Shown piece after piece: positions 34,419 through 41,976 of a stretch of 64,000 nucleotides of DNA; position 1 is the stretch's first letter; every line of letters starts with the position of its first letter. The DNA is from Yimella lutea (GTDB lineage: Bacteria > Actinomycetota > Actinomycetes > Actinomycetales > Dermatophilaceae): assembly GCF_006715095.1 (NCBI RefSeq), contig NZ_VFMO01000001.1, positions 2,108,001 to 2,172,000 on the forward strand. The letters are read 5' to 3'. Made by a program: the position numbers and the translations under genes. Under the pieces are notes generated by a model that was given only the letters and a program-made list of their open reading frames with translations, was not told where the DNA came from and did no database searches.

Positions 34419-34422
34419 GTGG

Positions 34423-34506
34423 TGCGTCGGGAGGGTTTCGAACCCTCAGTCCGCATGTGGAACGGATTTACAGTCCGCCGCGGCTCACCAAGACCGCATC
34501 CGACGC
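34423..34506 (-). tRNA. tRNA-Tyr(GTA)
   Basis: Acceptor GCGTCGG/CCGACGC, anticodon loop CTGTAAA, long variable arm, T-arm GAGGGTTCGAAACCCTC. Confidence 0.93.
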
Positions 34507-34707
34507 GCGCGGGCCAACCCGACGGTTGACCCTCATCCCGCAGGGGCCGCTGAAGCGACCCGGACACTCCGACCTGACGTGGACGGATGTCAGCGGATTT
34601 GGTCGGTCCGCTGGCCTGCGAGGGAATCTCTGTGGAGTTGATCTGCTGCGTCGATGAGCCTTGTGACAGTGAGCCCGGATTCGTCCCGGTGCCTCACCGA
34701 CGCCGTG

Positions 34708-34780
34708 CATGGATGGAAGGAGTCGAACCTTCAACCGCTGGTTTTGGAGACCAGTGCTCTGCCAGTTGAGCTACACCCAC
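34708..34780 (-). tRNA. tRNA-Trp(CCA), first of the array
   Basis: Acceptor GTGGGTG/CATCCAT with two wobble pairs, anticodon arm CTGGT-CTCCAAA-ACCAG, T-arm GAAGGTTCGACTCCTTC. It is separated from tRNA-Tyr by about 200 bases in which I see no gene. Confidence 0.92.
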
Positions 34781-34802
34781 ATGAAGTTGTGCTGAAAACA
34801 GG

Positions 34803-34889
34803 TCGAGGGGCCGCCCTGAGCTGGGTGACCGGTAGATCCGCGCTGTGCGCTGACCAGACCGGCTCCGTGAGCCCTGGGCGACCCCTCGA
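34803..34889. repeat. Long inverted repeat at the head of the tRNA array
   Basis: TCGAGGGGCCGCCC (34803-34816) and GGGCGACCCCTCGA (34876-34889) pair at 13 of 14 positions around a 59-base centre. It lies between the small gene ending at 34910 and tRNA-Trp, so it may terminate that gene or process the tRNA precursor. Confidence 0.6.
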
Positions 34890-34909
34890 GAATCTGAGGG
34901 AACTGAAGA

Positions 34910-35122
34910 TCAGTTCATGATCGCCCCTTCGGGCTTGGCTTCGCGCCACTGCTGCCCGGCCAGCACGTTCGCTGAGACCGGCACATACAGGTGCGTGCCA
35001 TTGGGGTTGATGACCAGCGAAGGCAGGAGTACGGCCTGGGATGTCGGGGCAGCACAGAACAACGCGCCGGCGAACTCGACGTCGTCGATCGCTTGTGCGG
35101 TGGTGAGGACACTGGTACTCAT
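34910..35122 (-). CDS. Small protein upstream of the tRNA array, unknown
   Basis: 70 residues with an excellent ribosome site (AAAGGAGGGGCAGCAG before ATG), which makes it one of the best-initiated genes of the block. It is mildly hydrophobic, without a clear membrane helix, and reads like a small soluble beta domain (LLPSLVINPNGTHLYVPV). No family recognised. It is the gene directly upstream of the tRNA array in the same direction and may share its promoter. Confidence 0.68.
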   Translation of the reverse strand: MSTSVLTTAQAIDDVEFAGALFCAAPTSQAVLLPSLVINPNGTHLYVPVSANVLAGQQWREAKPEGAIMN

Positions 35123-35177
35123 CTGCTGCCCCTCCTTTCGGGGTGACTCGGTCGTGCGTGAGGTGCTTACTGACAAC

Positions 35178-35266
35178 GGTGCGACGAAGCTCGCGCCTCG
35201 TCGGATCCAAGGGTAGGCGGACGAGCCGTCGACCGGCGAATCTTTATATCGAGCACACGGTGCGAC
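35178..35266 (-). promoter_or_regulatory. Two GTCGCACCGT motifs and -10-like box upstream of the tRNA array
   Basis: Motif copies at 35178-35185 and 35259-35266, both in the minus direction and 81 bases apart. The upstream copy is followed after ten bases by TATAAAG. This is the only promoter-like region at the head of the small gene and the tRNA array. Confidence 0.5.
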
Positions 35267-35364
35267 GTGCACGACGAATGGAACGGCGGGTCCGCTGCCG
35301 GCGATGCGACAGCGCGGGACCCCGCAGCGCGTGTGGTGTGGGGCCCTGCTCGATGCTGCGAAGC

Positions 35365-35750
35365 TCAGCCGTCTAGTTGTACTGACCCGACGCGTTCGGC
35401 GGTGACGCCGCGGTCAGCGAACCAGTCGACAGCCCGGTGCAGGACGGCGATGGCGGTGATGGCAGTTTCGTCGTCGTGCTCGCGAGTTGGACTGGCCCTT
35501 CGCGAAGTCGCATGCACAGGCTCACACACCGCTTCGTCGTCGCCTTGCTCGTCTTGTTCGGTGAGGTCTTCGGCCGCGGGGACCGGTCGTGCATTGATTC
35601 GCCATTGGCGTAGCGGTCTGCCCACCGCTTCACAGTCGGCCAGGACACCTGGAAGCGGGCGGCGACCTCGCTGATCGGCTAGCCGTCGTCTACGACCGGG
35701 CGAGCGACTTTGAGGCGATGGCGTGGCGTGAGTGCTGCATTCGGGTGCAT
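35365..35750 (-). pseudogene. IS481-family transposase remnant
   Basis: Reading from 35750: an IS481-type N-terminus (AALTPRHRLKVAR), an in-frame TAG where Trp is expected, then FQVSWPTVKRWADRY and MHDRSPRPKTSPNKT. After REGPVQLAS the frame shifts and an internal deletion joins a later piece, AVLHRAVDWFADRGVTAERV, from the catalytic part. The DDE core is gone, so it is dead. Its ATG overlaps the stop of the RCC1 gene. Confidence 0.85.
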
Positions 35751-36634
35751 CAGGCGGTACCACCGTTGCCGAGTTGCCATTCTTCGACCGAGCACTGGCC
35801 ATCGATACTGCGACCCGTGGACAGAACCGTCCCGTCGCTTCGCAGACCAAGGCTGTGTTCAGCTCCGGCGGCAACAGCGACTACGTCGCACCAGGACGAC
35901 ACGTCGCACTGTCCTTGGCTGTTATCTCCCGCAGCCCAGACTCTGCCGCGCGCGTCGACGCCGAGGGTGTGTCGGCTACCAGCGGCTGTAGCGAGGATGT
36001 CCTGCCAGTGGGCGGCCTCGGCGAGGCCGCCACGAACGTCGCCGGTGGTGAGCACCACTCCGTCGTGAGTAACGGCGGTGGTGTGCAGGTAGCCCGCGGC
36101 GATGCCTCGAACGTGCCGCCAGTGCGCGACATCGCATTGACCGCGACGGTTGTTCCCCGATGCCACCACGGTTCCGTCGTCATGAAGACCGACGGAGTGC
36201 CAGTCCCCGGCAGCCACGTCGGTGATGTCGCGCCACTGGCCGACCTCGCATGCTCCTTCGCTACGCCGCCCGACGGCGTTCACTGTTCCGTCCGCCAGCA
36301 CCCCGAGGGTGCGACGCCACCCGGCAGCGATGGTCACCACAGTGTTCCAACTGGCTACGTCGCACTGCCCGTCGCCGTTCCATCCGGTCGCCACCGCCGT
36401 CCCGTCGGCGCGCAGGCCGACAGTGTGTGAGCGCCCAGTGTTCCTTGCAACGTGAACGTTGCCGGTCGCCACGGCGACTACGTTGCGCCAATCGCTCACA
36501 GCGCACTCCGGTGCGTCAAGACTCCCGGCGGCGAGCACTCTGCCGTCGCGGCGAACCCCGACGGAGTGCCGCCGCCCAGCTGCGATCACAGGGATGTCGG
36601 GCTGGTGCGTGCGCTGTTCGTCAGGCGTCCTCAT
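35750..36634 (-). CDS. RCC1-repeat (seven-bladed propeller) protein
   Basis: 294 residues made almost wholly of seven repeats of 37-47 residues with the pattern V-A-x-A-A-G-x-x-H-T/S-x-G-L/V-x-x-D-G-x-V-x-A-x-G, several followed by GQCDV-x-x-W. Seven repeats give a complete RCC1 propeller. No signal peptide, so it acts in the cytoplasm, probably binding a protein or nucleic acid. Its start overlaps the stop of the Imm5-like gene (TGATG) and it is followed directly by the IS481 remnant. Confidence 0.88.
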   Translation of the reverse strand: MRTPDEQRTHQPDIPVIAAGRRHSVGVRRDGRVLAAGSLDAPECAVSDWRNVVAVATGNVHVARNTGRSHTVGLRADGTAVATGWNGDGQCDVASWNTVVTIAAGWRRTLGVLADGTVNAVGRRSEGACEVGQWRDITDVAAGDWHSVGLHDDGTVVASGNNRRGQCDVAHWRHVRGIAAGYLHTTAVTHDGVVLTTGDVRGGLAEAAHWQDILATAAGSRHTLGVDARGRVWAAGDNSQGQCDVSSWCDVVAVAAGAEHSLGLRSDGTVLSTGRSIDGQCSVEEWQLGNGGTA

Positions 36635-37197
36635 CGGCGCACCGACTTCCGAAGCTGGACATCCAGAAACGACATCACGTCAGCGGTCGCTCGATCTCTC
36701 GTTGCAGCGCTTGGGTAGCGGCACAGCACCTCGACCACAGCAGGGGTGGACTGTTCCAGAATTGCGGCAGCAGCAGCCGCACGCGTGAGCGGTTCGATAG
36801 TTCGCATCTCCAGCGCTAACACACAATGCGATGGACCGCGGAGGATGTGACCGACCTGGGCGGCGTCGGCCAGCGGATGTAGATAGGCAGAAGCCGCAGC
36901 ATCACCGGCTGCCTTCGCCGCATGCGAGGCAGCGCCGATGACCTGTTCGGAGGCTCGATGGGCAGCAGGAGCACAGATGCGCTGCGCACGGGACCGCGGG
37001 CCACCTCGCACGAAGTTATCTGCCGCGACCAACGCATCACGTGGGCGCGCGTCGTGCGGCTTCACGGCCTCAAAGAGGTCAATGACCTGCAGCGCACATG
37101 CCAGGTTGAACGCCGACACCGCGCGCAGGTCCTCGATGGACAGGTCAAAGTCTGGGGTGCGCTGAACGCGACCGAGCGGTCTTGAGTTGGTAGTCAT
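36631..37197 (-). CDS. Imm5-like putative immunity protein
   Basis: 188 residues, predicted all-helical. Residues 45-130 follow the Imm5 pattern: VIDLFEAVKPHDARPRDALVA followed by RAQRICAPAAHRA and ASHAAKAAGDAAASAYL. Imm5 proteins are predicted immunity proteins of polymorphic toxin systems, but also occur alone. It is coupled to the RCC1 gene. The ATG is chosen as the only well-placed start; only 17 bases separate it from the divergent regulator. Confidence 0.68.
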   Translation of the reverse strand: MTTNSRPLGRVQRTPDFDLSIEDLRAVSAFNLACALQVIDLFEAVKPHDARPRDALVAADNFVRGGPRSRAQRICAPAAHRASEQVIGAASHAAKAAGDAAASAYLHPLADAAQVGHILRGPSHCVLALEMRTIEPLTRAAAAAAILEQSTPAVVEVLCRYPSAATRDRATADVMSFLDVQLRKSVRR

Positions 37198-37214
37198 GCT
37201 CGTTCATCGTAACT

Positions 37215-38030
37215 TTGAAGGACCGATTTAAGGTTGTGGTCCCGCTGTCCGCTGAATCAATCGCAAAACCCTCAAACGCTGGTCGCGATCTCAGGCCGGT
37301 CGATCTCGCTCGTGCGGCCGGACTTTCGGCACAGACAGTGCGCAACTACGAGGCGCAGGGGGTCATCGCCGGCTCGCGACGCACACCGTCCGGGTATCGC
37401 GTCTATGACCAGGGCCATCTTGATCAGCTGCTGGCGTTCACGACCCTGGCTCGCGCCATCGGACATCAGGGCGCGATTCCGATAATGACTGCGGTCACAG
37501 GCGGCCGTCCGGGCGATGCCCTCGAGGCCTTGGACCAGGCCCACGCGCAGCTCGCGGCAGGGCGCGACACGGTGAGGGAACTCGAGAACGTCCTCCACGC
37601 TGCCAACCCCCTTGATTCGACGTCTCCGACACCTACCGCCACCTATACCGTCGGCGAACTCGCGCGACACGTCGGCGTCACCCCCGCGACGCTCCGGGGA
37701 TGGGAAGAAGCCGGCATCATGCACCCACGCCGACACGCGAACGGGCACCGCGAATACACAAAGGACGACGTCCTCGACGCCCGGGTGGCCGTACTGCTAC
37801 GCCGAGGAAGCTTCCCCTTGGCGAGGATCGCCTCAACCATCGACCAGATCCATCACCATGGCGACGCATCGGCCGCCCTCGCTCGACTGGGCGAATGGCG
37901 TCAGAATCTCGACGCGAGCTCCATGGGACTCCTTACGGCATCCGCGTATCTGAGCCGATGTCTTCCACGCGAGGGAGACCGTCGGGACCTGTCGCCAGCG
38001 TCAACCAATGTTCCCGGTCAGTACACCTAG
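37215..38030 (+). CDS. TioE/MerR-type regulator with two HTH domains
   Basis: 271 residues with two MerR-like domains. The first (about 24-90) has LRPVDLARAAGLSAQTVRNYE and GYRVYD; the second (about 140-205) has YTVGELARHVGVTPATLRGWE and REYTKDDV. A C-terminal helical part follows. Start codon is TTG at 37215; a downstream GTG at 37233 is also possible. It is divergent from the Imm5-like/RCC1 pair with a 17-base gap, so it probably controls both its own and their expression. Confidence 0.82.
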   Translation: MKDRFKVVVPLSAESIAKPSNAGRDLRPVDLARAAGLSAQTVRNYEAQGVIAGSRRTPSGYRVYDQGHLDQLLAFTTLARAIGHQGAIPIMTAVTGGRPGDALEALDQAHAQLAAGRDTVRELENVLHAANPLDSTSPTPTATYTVGELARHVGVTPATLRGWEEAGIMHPRRHANGHREYTKDDVLDARVAVLLRRGSFPLARIASTIDQIHHHGDASAALARLGEWRQNLDASSMGLLTASAYLSRCLPREGDRRDLSPASTNVPGQYT

Positions 38031-38671
38031 CTGGCTTTGGCGCGCGAAGCCCTCGTGGAGCTCTTGCGCGCCGGCCGACGAGTGCCTGCGCCGGCACTCG
38101 CGCCCGCGCGATGGTCGATCTGCCGGAAGGTCACCCCGCCGGACTTGAACACGGCCACGTCACCGGACTGGCGGCACCGACGACAGCGCCACCCGAAACA
38201 GGTGTCGGCGAAGCTGTACTGCTGGCACACCCCGCACTTGGCGAGCACCACGTTCGGACTCGGATGGCTGGGTGTCGCCGCGCCGGAGAACACCATCCGT
38301 CCGCGCTCGGAGGCTCGGGCGAGCACCACCAGTCGCCACGGGAAGGCGGTACCGAAACCGCACGCGCAGTCGTCGTCAGTGAACGGGTTGATGTCAACCG
38401 GTCGTCCGGTGTCGCAACCAGGCGCATGGAACATCGCCTCGGCGAGTTGAGCCGGCTTGTGGATCCGCTCGTCGTGCGGCCCCTTCACCTCGACGAAGGT
38501 CGTCACGCGCGGCAGGAAGACGTCGCAGCGGTAGTACTCCCCGGACGGCAGGATCGCCCCCTCCGGCTCGTACTGCCATGTCATCTTCAGGTCATCCAGG
38601 TTGACCGCCCAGTCCGCCTCGAGCGTGGACCGGAACAACACGCCCGAATAGGTCTGCGGGATAGCCCTCAT
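38027..38671 (-). CDS. Predicted PD-(D/E)XK nuclease with C-terminal zinc ribbon
   Basis: 214 residues. The N-terminal part has the pattern RSTLEADWA, then YRCDVFLPRVTTFVEVKGPHD, in which D and E-x-K are spaced as in PD-(D/E)XK nucleases (phage and Vsr-like type). A C-terminal zinc ribbon follows (KCGVCQQ and WRCRRCRQ), then a basic tail. ATGA overlap with the upstream membrane-protein gene. Role in recombination or defence is inferred from the fold only. Confidence 0.7.
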   Translation of the reverse strand: MRAIPQTYSGVLFRSTLEADWAVNLDDLKMTWQYEPEGAILPSGEYYRCDVFLPRVTTFVEVKGPHDERIHKPAQLAEAMFHAPGCDTGRPVDINPFTDDDCACGFGTAFPWRLVVLARASERGRMVFSGAATPSHPSPNVVLAKCGVCQQYSFADTCFGWRCRRCRQSGDVAVFKSGGVTFRQIDHRAGASAGAGTRRPARKSSTRASRAKAS

Positions 38672-38931
38672 CGTCGAACCGCCGCATCGACGAGCAGTTC
38701 GACGATCAGCAACAGGGAGAACGACCCCCACCCGCAGATCCAGGTCAGTACCGGAGTCGCCGAGGACGCCGTCACGAACGCCAGAGCGACCGCACCACTG
38801 ACAGGTGCGAGCAACAGTGTCGCTGCGCCAGGAGATACCCGGCCGAACCGGGGTTGACGCAACCGGTCTGTGGTGGGCTTGTGGAGGAGGCGCAGAACAA
38901 GCGGGGGAGACGACAAGCGCACAGCGGTCAC
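38668..38931 (-). CDS. Two-helix small membrane protein
   Basis: 87 residues with a basic front and two membrane helices (about 35-52 and 60-82). GTG start overlapping the upstream stop (GTGA) and ATGA overlap with the nuclease gene. No family recognised; supported by the chain of overlaps. Confidence 0.6.
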   Translation of the reverse strand: MTAVRLSSPPLVLRLLHKPTTDRLRQPRFGRVSPGAATLLLAPVSGAVALAFVTASSATPVLTWICGWGSFSLLLIVELLVDAAVRR

Positions 38932-39281
38932 TGGTAACCGTCCCGTTCGTCAGTGCGCCCGTCACCGTTGCGGTCGACGTAGACCTTGCCGCGGTAGCTC
39001 GACGGCTGGCTCGGGAAGATCAGCTTCATCAGGAACCACATGCCGAAGATGCCGCCGATAACCATGCCGAGCGTCTTCATGATGGTCTGTTTGAAACTGC
39101 CGGAGGTGATCTCGTCCCACAACTTGCCGAGGTTGTCGATAATGCCGGTGCCGGCGAACGTGTCCGCCAACCAGACCAAGCAGCCGAGACCGATCAGGAA
39201 GCCGGCCAGGCTGAGGACGGCGTACAGGACTCGACCGACGAAACGCACCAACAGGTTCGGGTGCTGTCGCAGTCCACGCAT
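38928..39281 (-). CDS. Membrane protein with two helices and charged end
   Basis: 117 residues, GAGGAGGAATC before the ATG. Membrane helices at about 16-42 and 68-88; the C-terminal VDRNGDGRTDERDGY looks like a dockerin/EF-hand-type calcium loop (D-R-N-G-D-G-R-T-D-E-R-D). First of a three-gene run ending in the nuclease. Function unknown. Confidence 0.68.
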   Translation of the reverse strand: MRGLRQHPNLLVRFVGRVLYAVLSLAGFLIGLGCLVWLADTFAGTGIIDNLGKLWDEITSGSFKQTIMKTLGMVIGGIFGMWFLMKLIFPSQPSSYRGKVYVDRNGDGRTDERDGYQ

Positions 39282-39322
39282 GATTCCTCCTCAGCAGGAC
39301 GTCGGCGGGTCGCCGGCGTCTT

Positions 39323-41134
39323 TCAGTCGCAGCCGCATTCGCCGGTCACCGGGTTGATCGGACGATCGCAGGCGGGACAGGCGGGACCGTCCGAGGGCAC
39401 AGTCACCTTGGCCGGTCCAGCGGCACCGTCCTGCGCGATCCGCTTGGTGGCCGCGGCTGCTGCGGCGGCACCGAACAGTTGCTTGCCGTCCTCATTGAAC
39501 GTCTCCACCGGGCCGAAGCGCGGGTCGAGCGGCTTGCCCGACGGGGTCCGGTTGCCAGCCAGGCTGTCATCGTCCATGTCGGCGTCGTCACCCGACATCA
39601 TGGCCGTGTACCGAGCGATCTGAGCATCGGTCGGGGCGGGGTTTGTCCACGTCGGAAGTCCGGACTCGTCGAACGCCGCGATGGCATCCTCGAGGCTGAC
39701 GTAGAAGCCCTTGAGCACAGCAGGCATCTGTCCGGCGAGCTCGACGACGCCGACACCCCGGCCGACCTTCTCGTCCGACTTGATGTACTCCGGCACCTGC
39801 GGGACACGCGACTCGTCGGCCAGCGCGAAGCCGCGGTTGGCCCTCGTCGCACCGACGCCCATGAGCATTTTGTTCGTCAGGTTGGTCTTCAGGCTCGGAG
39901 GAACACCGGTCGTCGAGTTCATCACCTGGCTGGCGAGCAGCATCCGGAAGCCGACGAACCGAAGCTCCGCAGCGATCTTCTTCAGGTTGCCGACAATGGT
40001 GGCCTTCAGGAGGTTCTCGTACTCCGTCTTCTCCCGCAGGGGAGTTCCTTTCGCCATGCCGGTCGTCGGGTCGGTCTGGATCAGACCGGACAGCTCGTCC
40101 ACGACGATGAAGATGGTCCTCGGGCGCAGATTGGCGGGCAGCTGCCGGACGTTCTGGACGCCGTGCTCGGACAGCAACTTGGCGCGCTCCATGCCCTCGT
40201 CGTACAACATCGACAAAACGGTGACGGCACCTTCGAGAGAGTCGCATCCCCAGCCACCGGGACGGACGAACTTCTTGACCCAGAAGTAGTCGATCGCTTT
40301 GTGCGGCACGTCGATGATGACCAGCTCAGAACCAGTCAGCAGTTGGTGGGTGATCATCGTCGCGATATTCACCGATTTTCCAGACCCCGTGGTCCCGCTG
40401 AGGATGGAATGCGGGTCTCCGCCGACCTTCATTGCGATCGGCCGCGGCTTCACATCACCCGGCGTACCGAGCGCCAGGCCGAGAGGGATCGACTCGTTGT
40501 CGTTGTCCTTCAGGATGCGCTGCAAGTCCAGCGGTGCGATCGCCGGGAAGGTCGGAAGCTCTCCGGGGATGATGCTCGCCGTCAGCGCACGGGCGTCAAT
40601 GCAGGTGTACCAACCGGGTCGGCCGATCACACTGGTCGCGACCTCGTTCAGCTTGTCCTCGTGTTTAGAGGGCATGTAGGTCTTCGGCAGTTCGAGATCG
40701 AAACCTCCGTCGCGGCGTGGGCGCGCTTGGACGTCCCACGCCTTGCAGCCCAGGGCGGTCGCCACCGCGTTGCGGCATCGGACCGTGTCGTCGTCGAGTT
40801 TGGTCAGCCGTGCTCGTCCCAGGTGCGGGTCGAAGACAGTCAGGTAGAAGCCGGGGTAGGCCGACTCCTGCTCACGGGCGACCTTCTCACCCATCGCGGT
40901 CTTGCTGTCCGCCGGCGCGAGCTGCACCTCGAAGGTCTCAGGGTTCTCGATGCTGGAGGTGACACTGGTGACCGCCGCGCGTCGGACGTAGATCGCTTTG
41001 TTCTGGCTCGTGTCGATCGACTGCAGCTTCCAGCCGCCGCCCTTTGCCTCGTTGATCTTCGCCGTCAGGGCAGCACTGTGCTTAGCCGCGTCGAAACCGG
41101 GCTTCAGGGGCACGTTCAGGCGTTCGATCTCCAC
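39323..41134 (-). CDS. FtsK/SpoIIIE-type DNA translocase (plasmid transfer type)
   Basis: 603 residues from a GTG start. FtsK-like motor with Walker A SGTTGSGKSVN near residue 247 and Walker B TIFIVVDELSGL, followed by a helix with LLASQVMNSTTG. There are no membrane helices, so this resembles the plasmid TraB or cytoplasmic FtsK-like group. C-terminus has a small zinc site (CPACDRPINPVTGECGC). Likely DNA transfer or segregation of the plasmid-like block. Confidence 0.85.
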   Translation of the reverse strand: MEIERLNVPLKPGFDAAKHSAALTAKINEAKGGGWKLQSIDTSQNKAIYVRRAAVTSVTSSIENPETFEVQLAPADSKTAMGEKVAREQESAYPGFYLTVFDPHLGRARLTKLDDDTVRCRNAVATALGCKAWDVQARPRRDGGFDLELPKTYMPSKHEDKLNEVATSVIGRPGWYTCIDARALTASIIPGELPTFPAIAPLDLQRILKDNDNESIPLGLALGTPGDVKPRPIAMKVGGDPHSILSGTTGSGKSVNIATMITHQLLTGSELVIIDVPHKAIDYFWVKKFVRPGGWGCDSLEGAVTVLSMLYDEGMERAKLLSEHGVQNVRQLPANLRPRTIFIVVDELSGLIQTDPTTGMAKGTPLREKTEYENLLKATIVGNLKKIAAELRFVGFRMLLASQVMNSTTGVPPSLKTNLTNKMLMGVGATRANRGFALADESRVPQVPEYIKSDEKVGRGVGVVELAGQMPAVLKGFYVSLEDAIAAFDESGLPTWTNPAPTDAQIARYTAMMSGDDADMDDDSLAGNRTPSGKPLDPRFGPVETFNEDGKQLFGAAAAAAATKRIAQDGAAGPAKVTVPSDGPACPACDRPINPVTGECGCD

Positions 41135-41223
41135 ACCTGTTTCATGGGCAGATCCCTTGAGGTCAGGGTCTGCTTTCTGCCGCGACCACGAAGTTGCCCA
41201 GCCGGACGGAGTCCGGTGAGCAG

Positions 41224-41976
41224 CTAGGCGTCGAGGGTTGCTGAGATCGAATGCAGCAACGCGTCGACCATCTCCTCGAGTCGGTCGAGGAGGTCGGGCA
41301 GGTCGCGGTCCGGTGGAGGCCGTCGGCGCACCGGCAGGACGGCGTGGTTCACACGCCTCACGGGCCTGTCCTCCTGGAGCTCGCGACTCCGGGACATGGC
41401 GGCCGTCATTGACCGCGGCGACAACGCGTCGAGTCCGAGCGTCCCGTGGCGGTCGATCACCGGTAGCAGCGTGGGGGCGTCCTGCCAGTTCTGCAGTGCT
41501 GCCGCAGACAGGCAGACATGGGCGTCGACTCGAAGGTCAGAGGCGGCCTGCTCGGCGCCGTACTGGCTGCGCCCACCGCCCGGCTCGAAAGCGTCGAGCA
41601 CCACCAGCCAACGAGCCAGACAGCAGCACTCGCAGGTTGACGGGGTGGGCCGCGGCCGAAGTGTGACCTCGCCGACCCGCCATGTCCGCCCGACCACGCG
41701 CACATCGGCGGGGGACAACGAGGTCAGTCGGGCACGCGTGAGACCCAGGTCGTGCAGCACGGTGATGAGGTGGTCGCGGATCGCGCGTGCGTCGCCGCCA
41801 GCCCACCGGTGACGGATCGCGCTGATCGGTTGCAGGACGAACTGTGACACCAAGTCACCGGTCACACTGCCGGGTACGTCGGACGCCAGACGCAGGGTGA
41901 TCTCGCGGTCGAAAACGGGAAGGCCGAGACTTGCCAGGTAGTCCTGCTGGAGCTGGCGAGCGGTGGCGGTGCGCAT
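41224..41976 (-). CDS. Unknown protein coupled to the tyrosine recombinase
   Basis: 250 residues. The ATG overlaps the recombinase stop (TGATG). Middle part contains a Cys cluster (STCECCCLARWLVV) and Arg-rich stretches; the end is a leucine-rich helix. No family recognised. Tight coupling suggests an accessory or replication partner of the recombinase. Confidence 0.65.
   Translation of the reverse strand: MRTATARQLQQDYLASLGLPVFDREITLRLASDVPGSVTGDLVSQFVLQPISAIRHRWAGGDARAIRDHLITVLHDLGLTRARLTSLSPADVRVVGRTWRVGEVTLRPRPTPSTCECCCLARWLVVLDAFEPGGGRSQYGAEQAASDLRVDAHVCLSAAALQNWQDAPTLLPVIDRHGTLGLDALSPRSMTAAMSRSRELQEDRPVRRVNHAVLPVRRRPPPDRDLPDLLDRLEEMVDALLHSISATLDA

Noticed and set aside
34507..34707. 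Possible additional tRNA between Tyr and Trp
   Set aside because: No T-loop signature (TTCGA or its complement) and no pairing acceptor arms were found.
29790..34780. Many short open frames on the plus strand with peptides such as GLEPTT or DSNPRP
   Set aside because: They are antisense readings of T-arms of the tRNA genes (the reverse complement of GGTTCGAATCC), a well-known artefact.
35885..35892. Plus-strand GTCGCACC within the RCC1 gene
   Set aside because: It is opposite to the direction of the gene and part of repeat coding sequence, so taken as chance.
39479..41227. 582-codon plus-strand frame opposite the FtsK-like gene
   Set aside because: Arg/Val/Leu-rich antisense frame without domains; the minus strand has Walker A and B motifs.
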